A DNA stretch of 19,863 bases from an uncultured Muribaculaceae bacterium (GCA_910578075.1 CAJTPK010000040.1:1-19863); one strand, 5' to 3'; positions 1 to 7,122 are shown, counted from the first letter of the stretch. The notes: a model not told the origin generated them from the sequence alone. Numbers and translations: made by a program.

Positions 1-2
1 TA

Positions 3-113
3 TATACAGTAAGCAAAATGCTCGACCATGCCAACGTCACTACGACGCAAATTTACGCCCGATTGGTTGACTCCACCAAACGCGACACGGTTGGTCGCAT
101 AAAACTCACATAA
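3..113 (+). CDS. Tyrosine recombinase (integrase), C-terminal end only
   Basis: Only the last 36 codons are inside the window, in frame with the stop TAA at 111-113. The translation reads YTVSKMLDHANVTTTQIYAR and then about 16 more residues. This is the C-terminal box of phage-type integrases: the His of the LxHAxxxTTxxYA motif (codon 27-29) and, nine residues later, the catalytic Tyr (codon 54-56) that forms the covalent link to DNA. The Arg, Lys and HxxR residues of the active site must lie upstream, off the window. In Bacteroides mobilizable transposons the integrase comes first and is followed by a small hypothetical gene, an HTH gene, tnpC and mob genes, which is the order here. It therefore most likely integrates and excises this element. 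A hairpin terminator follows at 125-162. The protein is confidently a tyrosine recombinase; its subfamily cannot be judged. Confidence 0.85.
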   Translation, partial: YTVSKMLDHANVTTTQIYARLVDSTKRDTVGRIKLT

Positions 114-124
114 ACTCATCAACC

Positions 125-162
125 GCAACCGTGGATCAGTGCGGACCATGGTTGCTGTTTTC
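125..162 (+). terminator. Rho-independent terminator after the integrase
   Basis: GCAACCGTGG (125-134) pairs with CCATGGTTGC (146-155), ten pairs including one G-T wobble, with an 11-base loop. A T-rich run, TGTTTTC (156-162), follows. It sits 12 bases after the integrase stop, which is the expected position. It separates integrase transcription from the rest of the element. Confidence 0.7.
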
Positions 163-322
163 ACATCTTGTGACTTCTATCCGGTGACACAGTTGTATGA
201 CAATAAACCATTGGTTTCCATATTATTCCATTTTAGTTCATGTTAGTAATACGGTTGTTAAAAAAGGACATTACAGGATGAAATTTGTGTCCAAAATTTC
301 GTATTTAGCAATCGGTACATTA

Positions 323-330
323 TACTTTTG
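323..330 (+). promoter_or_regulatory. Candidate Bacteroidota -7 element (TACTTTTG)
   Basis: TACTTTTG matches the Bacteroidota -7 consensus TAnnTTTG exactly. A TTTG at the right distance for the -33 box is missing; the nearest approximation is TTTC at 297-300. If it is used, transcription would start near 336-340. That rules out the TTG at 328, which lies inside this element, as a start codon and supports ATG 358. Confidence 0.4.
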
Positions 331-357
331 CAGGATAAAACAATAGATTTTATCCCC

Positions 358-1047
358 ATGAACACACATTTGAATTCAATCCGTACAATAGCCCTTGTCT
401 GCATCGCAGGTAAGGCTGTCTCCGTTGGTTTCGCATCTGGTAATGCTACTCTATCAACATCGGTTAGTTCCTCGCTCATAACTTTTCTTATGTTCACACT
501 AAGCTATCTTTCTGTCGATTATGGCATACGATTCTTCATTATCCCACTTGTAAGAGAACCATTAAGCGTTATATCATTCAAGCGCAGAATGGATAAAGCA
601 GTCGAACAATCAGAGGGAACGGCAATCAATGTAGCAGAGGAAGTGTCTCCGCTCGACACTCCCAAAGCGCAGGAGGTGATAGCAAATACTCTGGGGACAT
701 TTGCCGGAGTACTGACCAATGAGGAGCTGATGTCTCTTGACAACAGTCTGAAAGCCTTTATTCTTGGAGAATCAACTCGGCAGACCGCAGTAAATCGCCG
801 TATCTCAAAATTTCGCACACATGACGTGTATCATTTCGGCTGGAATATCGCCAAACGGCTTAAAATACCCAATACCATGATGGCCGAATTTCTGAAATCA
901 CAATTTCCGTGGCAACTCGCTGATGTCGAGATAAGCACCATAGCCAAAAAACTTTCTTCGGATGAGGGTGCTTTCACTCTCCCTAAAGTCGAGCCACGTC
1001 TGCCTCTGCCACCTTATCCGCTTGCCAAGAAACTCGGCATCTGTTAA
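358..1047 (+). CDS. Membrane-anchored hypothetical protein of the mobilizable element
   Basis: 229 residues from ATG 358. An in-frame TTG at 328 would add ten residues but lies inside a -7 promoter element, so ATG is preferred. The N terminus has two hydrophobic stretches (about residues 8-28 and 36-65), suggesting two membrane segments. A polar stretch follows (about 70-110, TPKAQEVIANTLGTF), then a folded-looking basic C-terminal part (about 135-190, with TAVNRRISKFRTHDVYHFGW and AKRLKIPNTMMAEFL) and a Pro-rich tail. I do not recognise a named family. The C-terminal half could be a small DNA- or protein-binding helical domain. Its position between integrase and excisionase-like gene is the slot commonly filled by a conserved hypothetical in Bacteroides mobilizable elements, so a role in element maintenance or mobilization is likely, but this is inference. 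Confidence 0.7.
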   Translation: MNTHLNSIRTIALVCIAGKAVSVGFASGNATLSTSVSSSLITFLMFTLSYLSVDYGIRFFIIPLVREPLSVISFKRRMDKAVEQSEGTAINVAEEVSPLDTPKAQEVIANTLGTFAGVLTNEELMSLDNSLKAFILGESTRQTAVNRRISKFRTHDVYHFGWNIAKRLKIPNTMMAEFLKSQFPWQLADVEISTIAKKLSSDEGAFTLPKVEPRLPLPPYPLAKKLGIC

Positions 1048-1116
1048 AAATCGGTGAAAGTCTACCAATCAGCAAAATAACCGTTCACCTCACCGGCTCA
1101 CCATTGCCGATACCTA

Positions 1117-1124
1117 TAATTTTG
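1117..1124 (+). promoter_or_regulatory. Candidate -7 element (TAATTTTG) before the HTH gene
   Basis: TAATTTTG fits TAnnTTTG and lies 23 bases before ATG 1148. No convincing TTTG -33 box is found 19-21 bases upstream. The preceding stretch has three TCACC copies (1085-1089, 1090-1094, 1098-1102), and CGGTGA (1052-1057) is complementary to TCACCG (1090-1095). The inverted repeat could be an operator. Support is weak. Confidence 0.35.
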
Positions 1125-1147
1125 CGACAAATTCTAAAACACAAAAT

Positions 1148-1510
1148 ATGGAAAATTCAAATCCTTCATTTGACTCGCTCCCGCATCTGGTGGGCAGTCT
1201 GATTAACGAAATCGAGGGACTGAAATCACTCGTGAAAGAGGCTATCGGCATGAAACCGTCTGAGACTGACAACCGTCTTGTTGGCATCGACGAGGCTTGC
1301 AAAATTCTCCGTCGTAAGAAATCGACGGTGTATCACATGGTACGAGATGGTGTACTGCCACACTACAAAGTAGGAAAAATGCTGGAATTCCGTCCTTCGG
1401 AACTTATCGCTTGGCAGGAACAACACGCCTGCGATGGCTCCAAATCATCAGGCGAGATTCTTGCCGAGATGAAATCATCCATGCGTCGCAAACCTAAATC
1501 TGGATGGTGA
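1148..1510 (+). CDS. Excisionase-like helix-turn-helix protein
   Basis: 120 residues. Residues about 45-95 form a MerR/excisionase-type winged HTH (HTH_17 style): VGIDEACKILRRKKSTVYHM followed by VRDGVLPHYKVGKMLEFRPSELIAWQEQ. This is the classic pattern of helix, turn, recognition helix and a wing that reads GK...F. The N terminus (about 10-35) is acidic and helical and may mediate oligomerization. The C-terminal tail is basic (MRRKPKSGW). Such proteins in Bacteroides mobilizable transposons act as recombination directionality factors or help excision, and sit directly before tnpC. The stop overlaps the next start (1504), so the two are translationally coupled. The HTH call is firm; excisionase as opposed to transcriptional regulator is inferred from context. 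Confidence 0.8.
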   Translation: MENSNPSFDSLPHLVGSLINEIEGLKSLVKEAIGMKPSETDNRLVGIDEACKILRRKKSTVYHMVRDGVLPHYKVGKMLEFRPSELIAWQEQHACDGSKSSGEILAEMKSSMRRKPKSGW

Positions 1511-2904
1511 TGGCTGCTTATTATCATAACCGCAGGATGCCACCGCGTCCGGCTTGTGGGTTGTATGAGGATGAGCCCATAGAGCCTCAGCGTAAGCCGC
1601 AAAAGGTTGTACCCTCTTTCCCTCTAAGTGTATTTCCTTCGGCTATCCGCAATATTGTGGAAGCGTTGGTTGAGTATGAACATTTCAATGTTAACTTCAT
1701 AGCCGCGTCTATGTTCACCACTTTTGCGGCAGCGATGGGAAACCGTTGGAGTGTGCGCTTCTCGGCAACGTGGGTTGAGCGACCGATTATGTATGTGGCA
1801 CTTGTCGGTTATCCGAGTTGCGGCAAGACTCCTCCGCTCAGACTCGCCCTTTCGCCCCTGCTCAACCTCGACCATGAATATGACCGGGAATATTGCGCCC
1901 AACTCAAAGCCTACAAGCAATGGGAGGCAAAATCTCCGAAAGAGCGTGCTGCACTGTCTTTGCCAGAAGATATGGAGCGACCGAGACGCAGGTGTCATGT
2001 GGTTGTTGATGCGACCATCGAGGCGTTGATCGGTGCCATGCGCGACAATCCGCAGGGCGTGATCCTTTACAGCGATGAACTTGAAAGCCTGTTCGCTAAC
2101 TTCAATCGCTACAATAGTTCGGATGAAAGCTATTTCCTCAGCGCGTTCAGTGGCACACCGTTCAAATATATCCGGAAATCTGCTGATGAACACATCTTTC
2201 TGCCGAATCCCTATTGCTCCATCATCGGAAGTACCCAACCGGGACGGCTTGCAAAGCAATTCGGTGGCGAGCGCGTTGTCAACGGCTTTTCCTCCCGCTT
2301 TCTTAAAGTTTATCCCGACATTACCAATATGCCGACATGGGGATCTGACCGTATGCCGGATGGCGTAATGGAGCAATGGGACCATATAATTCGCAAACTC
2401 GTTACTTTTGACTTCAAGGGAAAAGAACAGCCAATAGAACTGACCTTCTCCCTTGAAGCTCATAGAAAACTGTGCAAATGGAAAGAGAGCGTCAACAATG
2501 CTATTTATACAGCCACCGAGTCGGAAGCGGAGAAAGCAGTATGTGGTAAACTTGAGACCTATCTCATACGCTTCTGCCTGATCATCCGGATAATGAAGAA
2601 TATTTGCAATGAAGAATCGTCGTCAATGATAGATACCGGGAGCGCGGAGGCGGCTATTGAGTTGGTTGAGTATTTCCGTGAGATGGAAAACCGCGTCATC
2701 CGCATCTCATTATCCGGCAATCTTGACAAACGGCAATCAGAATTGTTGGACGGTTTGCCTTACGACTTCCGGACCTCTGCTGCCATCGACCTCGGACGGT
2801 CACTCGGAATGTCGGAGTCCACAGTAAAACGGTTCCTGAAAAACTCTGCCATTTTCAGAAAAGAGGAACACGGACGCTATACGAAAATGTCATGTGACCC
2901 TTGA
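1504..2904 (+). CDS. DUF3987/TnpC-like P-loop protein of a mobilizable transposon
   Basis: 466 residues from ATG 1504, which overlaps the end of the HTH gene by 7 bases; ATG 1510 is an alternative. After a short Pro/Arg-rich N terminus comes a primase/helicase-like DUF3987 domain. Landmarks are FPSAIRNIVEALVEYEHFNV (about 40-60), a Walker A-like GYPSCGKTPPLRLAL (about 102-116), and a Walker B-like ILYSDELESLFANF (about 187-200). Then come YFLSAFSGTPFKYIRKS and the late conserved block CSIIGSTQPGRLAKQF. The C-terminal 60 residues look like a winged helix (AIDLGRSLGMSESTVKRFL). Related proteins in Bacteroides elements are annotated as mobilizable transposon excision protein TnpC. Exact activity is unknown; replication or excision support is likely. 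Confidence 0.75.
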   Translation: MVMAAYYHNRRMPPRPACGLYEDEPIEPQRKPQKVVPSFPLSVFPSAIRNIVEALVEYEHFNVNFIAASMFTTFAAAMGNRWSVRFSATWVERPIMYVALVGYPSCGKTPPLRLALSPLLNLDHEYDREYCAQLKAYKQWEAKSPKERAALSLPEDMERPRRRCHVVVDATIEALIGAMRDNPQGVILYSDELESLFANFNRYNSSDESYFLSAFSGTPFKYIRKSADEHIFLPNPYCSIIGSTQPGRLAKQFGGERVVNGFSSRFLKVYPDITNMPTWGSDRMPDGVMEQWDHIIRKLVTFDFKGKEQPIELTFSLEAHRKLCKWKESVNNAIYTATESEAEKAVCGKLETYLIRFCLIIRIMKNICNEESSSMIDTGSAEAAIELVEYFREMENRVIRISLSGNLDKRQSELLDGLPYDFRTSAAIDLGRSLGMSESTVKRFLKNSAIFRKEEHGRYTKMSCDP

Positions 2905-3125
2905 CCTTTTCGACACTTTGACATTTTTCACAAGGCCCGTGGAGTGAGGCACGAGAGCATGTTTGTCAGACTTCATTGGTGTATAAATCTTGCTGTGCAA
3001 GATATGCCGATTGTTCCCACAACGGCAATCCCGCCACCTCGCAGAGTTGGGTCAATCCCGCTCGGAACTCGCAGTCTTTTATAAGGATTAAAATTTCATG
3101 TGACCATGAAATCAATATATGCAAT
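2905..3125. other. Probable origin of transfer (oriT) region upstream of mobC-relaxase
   Basis: No credible gene lies between 2905 and 3209. The stretch is rich in structure, as expected of an oriT next to mob genes. A perfect 7-bp inverted repeat ATCTTGC/GCAAGAT with a 3-base loop lies at 2987-3003. A hairpin TGCCGATTGT/ACAACGGCA lies at 3005-3027, with one bulged base. Two spaced direct repeats form a duplicated unit: CAATCCCGC at 3026-3034 and 3053-3061, and CTCGCAG at 3038-3044 and 3068-3074. A GAGTT/AACTC inverted repeat spans 3044-3070. oriT of mobilizable elements commonly combines such repeats with the nic site close to the relaxase operon. The nic position cannot be read. Confidence 0.45.
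3093..3112. repeat. 8-bp palindrome ATTTCATG-TGAC-CATGAAAT
   Basis: ATTTCATG (3093-3100) and CATGAAAT (3105-3112) are perfect inverted copies separated by TGAC. The core TCATGTGACC (3096-3105) also occurs at 2890-2899, over the last codons of the DUF3987 gene. Two identical 10-mers about 200 bases apart flank the probable oriT. The palindrome fits an operator for a dimeric repressor such as a ribbon-helix-helix MobC. It could equally be a small RNA hairpin. Confidence 0.45.
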
Positions 3126-3237
3126 CATCAAGACATATAGTCTTTATGGCATTATGACATACAAACATAATATCATAAGAACATCCGAGCATCAAGGCAT
3201 AGTAACATCATGTCATCAAATAATAAGAACATCATAA
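3126..3237 (+). repeat. Octanucleotide-phased CAT array running into the mobC start
   Basis: Reading in blocks of eight from 3126, CAT stands at 3126, 3134, 3150, 3158, 3166, 3174, 3182, 3190, 3198, 3206, 3214 and 3230. The two exceptions are CTT at 3142 and AAT at 3222. That is 14 units, 12 with exact CAT, and the remaining five bases are A-rich with a loose consensus of (A/C)(A/T)(A/T)GA. The array ends within the tenth codon of mobC (ATG 3210). The period is not a multiple of three and does not match the helical repeat. It may be an iteron-like binding array for MobC or the relaxase, or a leader element affecting translation of mobC. Confidence 0.75.
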
Positions 3238-3587
3238 TACGGCTTCGTGTGGATGAAGTGACCGCCAAAGCAATCCGCGCCAAAGCTGACAGCCATTTCA
3301 ACGGCAACATTAGTGCCTGTATTCGTTGTGCCACTCTGCTATATAATGGAGAGGTTACGCTTTCGCCTGCAAATTCCGAGATAACAGCGTTGCTGTCCGC
3401 TATTCTGCGTCAGTTGAAAAAAATCGGCACGAATGTCAATCAGACCGCCCGTCAGATTAACGAGCGCATGAAGGTATCGCCCTACGGATTGTCCGCTTCG
3501 GATATTCAACCGTTTGTTTTCTTCCGCAATGACCTGTCTGCCATTTGGGTGCATCTTAAACAAATCAAAATCAAAGAGCGTCTATGA
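3210..3587 (+). CDS. mobC: MobC-like mobilization accessory protein
   Basis: 125 residues. The N-terminal half looks like a ribbon-helix-helix DNA-binding fold (IIIRLRVDEVTAKAIRAKAD). The C-terminal half carries the hallmark of bacterial MobC proteins: LLSAILRQLKKIGTNVNQTA followed by RQINE, where the GTNVNQ/ARQIN stretch is highly conserved. MobC proteins bind oriT and assist the relaxase in opening DNA at nic. The ATG at 3210 lies inside the CAT array, and the first codons (MSSNNKNIII) are encoded by repeat units. The stop TGA overlaps the relaxase start as ATGA, which is typical of mobCA operons and implies coupled translation. Confidence 0.85.
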   Translation: MSSNNKNIIIRLRVDEVTAKAIRAKADSHFNGNISACIRCATLLYNGEVTLSPANSEITALLSAILRQLKKIGTNVNQTARQINERMKVSPYGLSASDIQPFVFFRNDLSAIWVHLKQIKIKERL

Positions 3588-5341
3588 TAGTCAAGAAACT
3601 TGGCATGGTATCCGGCGGAGGCTTCCCCGGTGCCGGATATAATGAACGCAAGGTAGCCGAGGGTGTGGCCCGGCTCATGGCGATGGAGAATGTCGATGCA
3701 GCCATGCGCCACAAGGTGGAGCTGTTGCATGAGGTCGGATTTGACTGCGCCGGAGAGATTGAGAAATATCTCAAGGAGCGGTCGAGGACATACGGTAACA
3801 CCAAGACCACGCGCTTTCAGTTCCACATCGCCGCCTCGGTAAAGGGGCAGGTGATGTCGGCTGACGAGTTGACCGACTTTGCCCGTAAACTCATGGCTGA
3901 AGCCGGATATGGCAGACAGCCGTATTTTGTGTACTACCACCATGATACCGACAACAACCATGTGCATATACTTTCCACACGCATACAGCCAAACGGTTTT
4001 CCGATACCCGATCATCACGACTATGCACGACTCAATGCCGCCGCTAACCGTATTCTGTCATCGGACATCAACCGCGACATTCAGCGTATGTTCTCTTACG
4101 GCTATCTGACCGAGGGCCAGTTCGCCAATATAATCCGCTCACATGGATATAAATTTGAGCGTGTGAAGGATGGATATGTATTGTTTCGCGGAGGTGTCAA
4201 GGCCGCAACAATCTCATTATCTGAGATAGTGAGGCATCTTTCGCAAGAAAACGATAGCCGGAAAGAACGCGCAAAACAACTCCATGCGATTATCAGGAAA
4301 TACAAGGCAGACATAGCGGATGGAAAAGTTCAAAATGTCGAAAATGTCAAGGGTCACAAAGGTCATAAGAAAAAAATTATGCGCCGGAAAGCCAACCCCG
4401 ACATCCGTAAAATCAAGGGGTCAAACGGCAAGACGCTATCGCAGGAAGAACAGCGGCATCTATCGGAGTTGCTTGACATTCTCAAAGCTAAATTCGGCAT
4501 AGACATTCATTTTCAGAAAGACCGTAATGGTGAGATTCGCGGCTACGGCATCGTTGACCATAACCGGAAGATGGCATTTGACGGCAGCAAGGTGATGAAG
4601 CTGTCTGAGCTGATTGACTTCGCGCAGAAGCAGGAGCGAAAGGCAAGTCCGCTTGATATTTACCGCGACTTGTTCTCTATGGAGGTTCGGAAGTCGGGCA
4701 TGGATGGAATAATGTCAATCCGGTTGTTCGATGGTTCAGAGCATACTCGCACGATGTCACCACGTCAATCGGTATGGTACTTCAACTCGCCCGAAAGTGA
4801 AAGGGAGGATGTGGCAATCCGGATAGCCGTCACCATGTTCTCAACCGAGATATTTGAATCCGTATTGCAGAAATATCCGGTAAGCGATATTGGTTCAAGG
4901 ATAGCAAGTGTCAACATAATCAAAATGCACGATGGTGGTAGAGCAATCAGAGTAGTCTCAGCCGATGGGTTCTCGGCGACATACCCGATGACTGCCGATG
5001 AATTGCGTTGCCATGCAAGACTGCAAGGTGAAGCCGCAAACAGTTATCTGCATCAACTCGCAATCATGCGCATAACCCATGAAGATGCCACCGCGCTTAC
5101 TAACCGCATCAAGGAGTTGACCGCCAAATCAACCGGCAGCATCACTCTCCCTCTCCGTCAATCAGACTACACCCCGGAACAAGCCAAAGCCTTCATCGCT
5201 CATCAAAGCACCGTCCTCGCTCGCCTCATACCCTGCGACACCTCATCCACCCACTCCGCTAACCGTGAATGGGAAGTCGGCATGCAATCCCGCTACGACC
5301 ACATCGACAACCAACAATCCGGCACTCAACTCTCAATGTAG
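3584..5341 (+). CDS. MOBP-type relaxase / mobilization nuclease
   Basis: 585 residues, a usual length for Bacteroides mobilizable-element relaxases. The relaxase domain fills about residues 1-170. The metal-binding motif III is HHDTDNNHVHI at 119-129 (HxDx4HxH: H119, D121, H126, H128). The likely nucleophilic Tyr is Y19 in GAGYNERK. The domain continues through PDHHDYARLNAAANRIL to the region that closes the active site. The rest (about 200-585) is a basic linker (HKGHKKKIMRRK) and a C-terminal domain of unknown role, possibly for DNA or coupling-protein contacts. The enzyme nicks one strand at oriT, stays covalently bound, and is led through a conjugation pore supplied by another element. 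No mating-pore genes are seen, so the element is mobilizable, not self-transmissible. GC near the start is about 58% by hand count, the highest in the window. Confidence 0.88.
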   Translation: MIVKKLGMVSGGGFPGAGYNERKVAEGVARLMAMENVDAAMRHKVELLHEVGFDCAGEIEKYLKERSRTYGNTKTTRFQFHIAASVKGQVMSADELTDFARKLMAEAGYGRQPYFVYYHHDTDNNHVHILSTRIQPNGFPIPDHHDYARLNAAANRILSSDINRDIQRMFSYGYLTEGQFANIIRSHGYKFERVKDGYVLFRGGVKAATISLSEIVRHLSQENDSRKERAKQLHAIIRKYKADIADGKVQNVENVKGHKGHKKKIMRRKANPDIRKIKGSNGKTLSQEEQRHLSELLDILKAKFGIDIHFQKDRNGEIRGYGIVDHNRKMAFDGSKVMKLSELIDFAQKQERKASPLDIYRDLFSMEVRKSGMDGIMSIRLFDGSEHTRTMSPRQSVWYFNSPESEREDVAIRIAVTMFSTEIFESVLQKYPVSDIGSRIASVNIIKMHDGGRAIRVVSADGFSATYPMTADELRCHARLQGEAANSYLHQLAIMRITHEDATALTNRIKELTAKSTGSITLPLRQSDYTPEQAKAFIAHQSTVLARLIPCDTSSTHSANREWEVGMQSRYDHIDNQQSGTQLSM

Positions 5342-5481
5342 TGCAACTTATTTCCTGAGTTCGCTCTGCAAAATCAACAAATCCGACCTCCCCACGACCT
5401 TTGTGTTCTGAATCAAAATCAGCTCCCCCCCAACAAATCTTGCTTCCGCCGGTTTCTTTTCAAAAAAAATGAAGGTAAATA

Positions 5482-5513
5482 TTTGTGTGCATGAGAATAA
5501 TTCACTAAATTTG
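5482..5513 (+). promoter_or_regulatory. Strong Bacteroidota promoter for the RiPP precursor
   Basis: TTTG at 5482-5485, a 20-base spacer and TAAATTTG at 5506-5513 match both boxes and the spacing (19-21) of the Bacteroidota sigma-ABfr consensus. Transcription would start near 5520, leaving a leader of about 20 bases before ATG 5542. It is the best promoter in the window. It indicates that the small peptide gene is independently and strongly expressed. Confidence 0.75.
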
Positions 5514-5541
5514 CGTATGTTTAATCTCATAAATTAAAATT

Positions 5542-5655
5542 ATGACCTATAGCAAACCAACAGTACTCGTAAAGAGCTTCTTCCAAATGGCAGATTGCTC
5601 CAAAAAACCTTGTGGAAGGCCCTCCTGCACGACCAAGCCTTCTGGTAAACATTAA
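5542..5655 (+). CDS. Short three-cysteine RiPP precursor peptide
   Basis: 37 codons and a stop, too short for ordinary ORF lists. The first 18 residues, MTYSKPTVLVKSFFQMAD, would be a leader. The rest is a core that begins CSKKPCGRPSC and ends TTKPSGKH. Cysteines stand at 19, 24 and 29, exactly every fifth residue, in a Lys-, Pro- and Ser-rich core without acidic residues. A consensus promoter lies directly upstream, and a radical SAM/SPASM enzyme with a leader-binding domain lies downstream. I recall a radical-SAM RiPP class named for Cys at every fifth position, but cannot verify membership. The likely modification is thioether cross-linking from the Cys residues (sacti- or ranthipeptide type). 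No transporter, protease or immunity gene is seen nearby. Confidence 0.7.
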   Translation: MTYSKPTVLVKSFFQMADCSKKPCGRPSCTTKPSGKH

Positions 5656-5670
5656 TTATCCCTACATACT

Positions 5671-5703
5671 ATGCGGCAGTATCTTATTACTACCGCATTT
5701 TTT
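5671..5703 (+). terminator. Intercistronic rho-independent terminator between precursor and maturase
   Basis: ATGCGGCAGTA (5671-5681) pairs with TACTACCGCAT (5688-5698), ten of eleven positions, around a 6-base loop, and is followed by six T's (5698-5703). It begins 15 bases after the precursor stop. It would let most transcripts end after the peptide and allow limited readthrough into the maturase, giving many peptides per enzyme, as in many RiPP operons. It also shows that the in-frame ATG at 5671 is part of a hairpin and not the maturase start. Confidence 0.8.
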
Positions 5704-5706
5704 ATT

Positions 5707-7122
5707 ATGAAGTTCAGCAAATCTCCGTATATTCTATTCAGGGATTATCCCGAGTTTGGATATCTAACAGATAACAGAAATTTTGGATATAATACTGCAT
5801 CTAAAAGCTGCAAGCGCGTTGGTGATAGAATTATATCCAAAGTGGGAGGTGTTTTTTATTCAGCTCTAACGGACACTCCAAAATCATTACATGAAATTTC
5901 TGATACATTATCACGTATCTTCACCGATATATCTCAGTCTGAATTAGAAAACGATGCACAAGAATTTTTTATAGATTTAGCCAAAGACGATTTTGTTTTG
6001 TGCAGTAAAAGCACAAATGAAATATCTTCTTCCTCGTGGTTCTCCTATGACAACTGCAAATCATACACAAGTGATATCGTTGAGAATTCCGAGGAAACAT
6101 CGTTATTTAATGACAAATGGTTTGCCAAATCCAGATTAACGCGAGTACATTTATGCGTTTCTAGCGTATGTAATGAAAAGTGTATTCATTGCTACTACCC
6201 TCGCAATCTTAAAGGAGAATTTATGTCAACTGATTTGTTCTTGAAAATATTAGAACAATGTCAACGACTGAACGTCTTAAATATTACATTAAGCGGTGGC
6301 GAACCAACATTAAATGACAATCTTTTATTCTTCATTCAGGAAGCTCGCAAAAGAAATTTTTCTATAAATGTCCTTTCCAATCTAACATCAATAACAGATA
6401 CCCTACTCCATGAATTTCAAAAGACTCCTCTTTTAAGTGTACAGACATCCCTATACTCTATGGACGAAAATGTCCATGACTCTATAACATCAGTTAAAGG
6501 TAGCCATAAAAAAACAATAGAAGCAATTGAGACTCTTCGGAAATTCAATATTCCTATGCAGATTAATGTGCCTATTATGAAACAAAACAAGAACACGTTC
6601 AGAGCTGTTTTGGAATGGGCAAAGTCGTTAAACATAGAGGCTAGTTCTGATTACCTATTGTTTGGATGCTTTGATGGTTCTTGCAAGAATCTTCAGTGCA
6701 GATTGGATATATCCGAGATAGAAGATCTTTTGAGTAATGAAAATCCATCAAATCCCATTTCAGAGGCAACTTCTCAATTAAGCGCGACATCATCTATCTG
6801 CCCCGTATGTTATAGTTCACTATGTGTTTCGCCAAGTGGAAATGTTTATCCTTGCGAAGGTTGGCAGAGCTGTATTCTTGGAAACTTAAACGATGTCTCA
6901 ATCGCAGAAATTTGGGGAGAATCCAAGAAGGTAAAAAATTTAAGGGCATTAACAATTAATGATTTTCCTAAATGTCTGCATTGCAACGATAAAGATTTTT
7001 GCTCCATATGTCTTATCAGGAATGTCAACGAAAGCGAGAATTTAGATTGCCATGATATCAATCCTTATTTTTGCTCAATTGCAAAAGTAAAACATCAATT
7101 GCGAAGTGATACAGAGAAATAG
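5707..7122 (+). CDS. Radical SAM/SPASM peptide maturase with PqqD-like leader-binding domain
   Basis: 471 residues from ATG 5707; an in-frame ATG at 5671 lies in the terminator hairpin and is rejected. Residues about 36-100 resemble a PqqD-type RiPP recognition element, with DRIISKVGGVFYSALTDTPK followed by SLHEISDTL and a helical AQEFFIDLAKDDFVL. The radical SAM core starts near 145. CNEKCIHCYYP at 155-165 gives the CX3CX2C cysteines for the 4Fe-4S cluster that cleaves S-adenosylmethionine, and LSGGEPTLN (about 195-203) is the GGEP motif. The C-terminal SPASM domain (about 365-460) has CPVCYSSLCVSPSGNVYPC (Gx4C) and CLHCNDKDFCSIC (CX2CX5CX2C), enough Cys for auxiliary clusters. It most likely installs cross-links on the peptide encoded at 5542-5655. 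GC is about 34%, far below the mob genes, suggesting separate acquisition. Confidence 0.88.
   Translation: MKFSKSPYILFRDYPEFGYLTDNRNFGYNTASKSCKRVGDRIISKVGGVFYSALTDTPKSLHEISDTLSRIFTDISQSELENDAQEFFIDLAKDDFVLCSKSTNEISSSSWFSYDNCKSYTSDIVENSEETSLFNDKWFAKSRLTRVHLCVSSVCNEKCIHCYYPRNLKGEFMSTDLFLKILEQCQRLNVLNITLSGGEPTLNDNLLFFIQEARKRNFSINVLSNLTSITDTLLHEFQKTPLLSVQTSLYSMDENVHDSITSVKGSHKKTIEAIETLRKFNIPMQINVPIMKQNKNTFRAVLEWAKSLNIEASSDYLLFGCFDGSCKNLQCRLDISEIEDLLSNENPSNPISEATSQLSATSSICPVCYSSLCVSPSGNVYPCEGWQSCILGNLNDVSIAEIWGESKKVKNLRALTINDFPKCLHCNDKDFCSICLIRNVNESENLDCHDINPYFCSIAKVKHQLRSDTEK

Noticed and set aside
328..357. TTG start giving ten extra residues for the hypothetical membrane protein
   Set aside because: The TTG is part of a TACTTTTG promoter element, and ATG 358 gives a sensible hydrophobic N terminus.
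1624..2463. 279-codon open frame on the minus strand
   Set aside because: Lies wholly inside the DUF3987/TnpC-like gene, whose protein has recognisable motifs. The minus-strand translation shows no domain and is a shadow of codon bias.
3126..3237. CRISPR array
   Set aside because: The repeat period is 8 bases with only three fixed positions, with no long repeat or spacer pattern and no cas genes.
5348..5530. 60-codon open frame on the minus strand in the gap after the relaxase
   Set aside because: No start context or recognisable family, and its 5' end overlaps the plus-strand promoter at 5482-5513. The gap may hold the end of the mobilization module, but I cannot support a gene.
5671..5706. 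ATG at 5671 as the radical SAM start
   Set aside because: The ATG and the next ten codons form a terminator hairpin with a T-run. ATG 5707 is the natural start.
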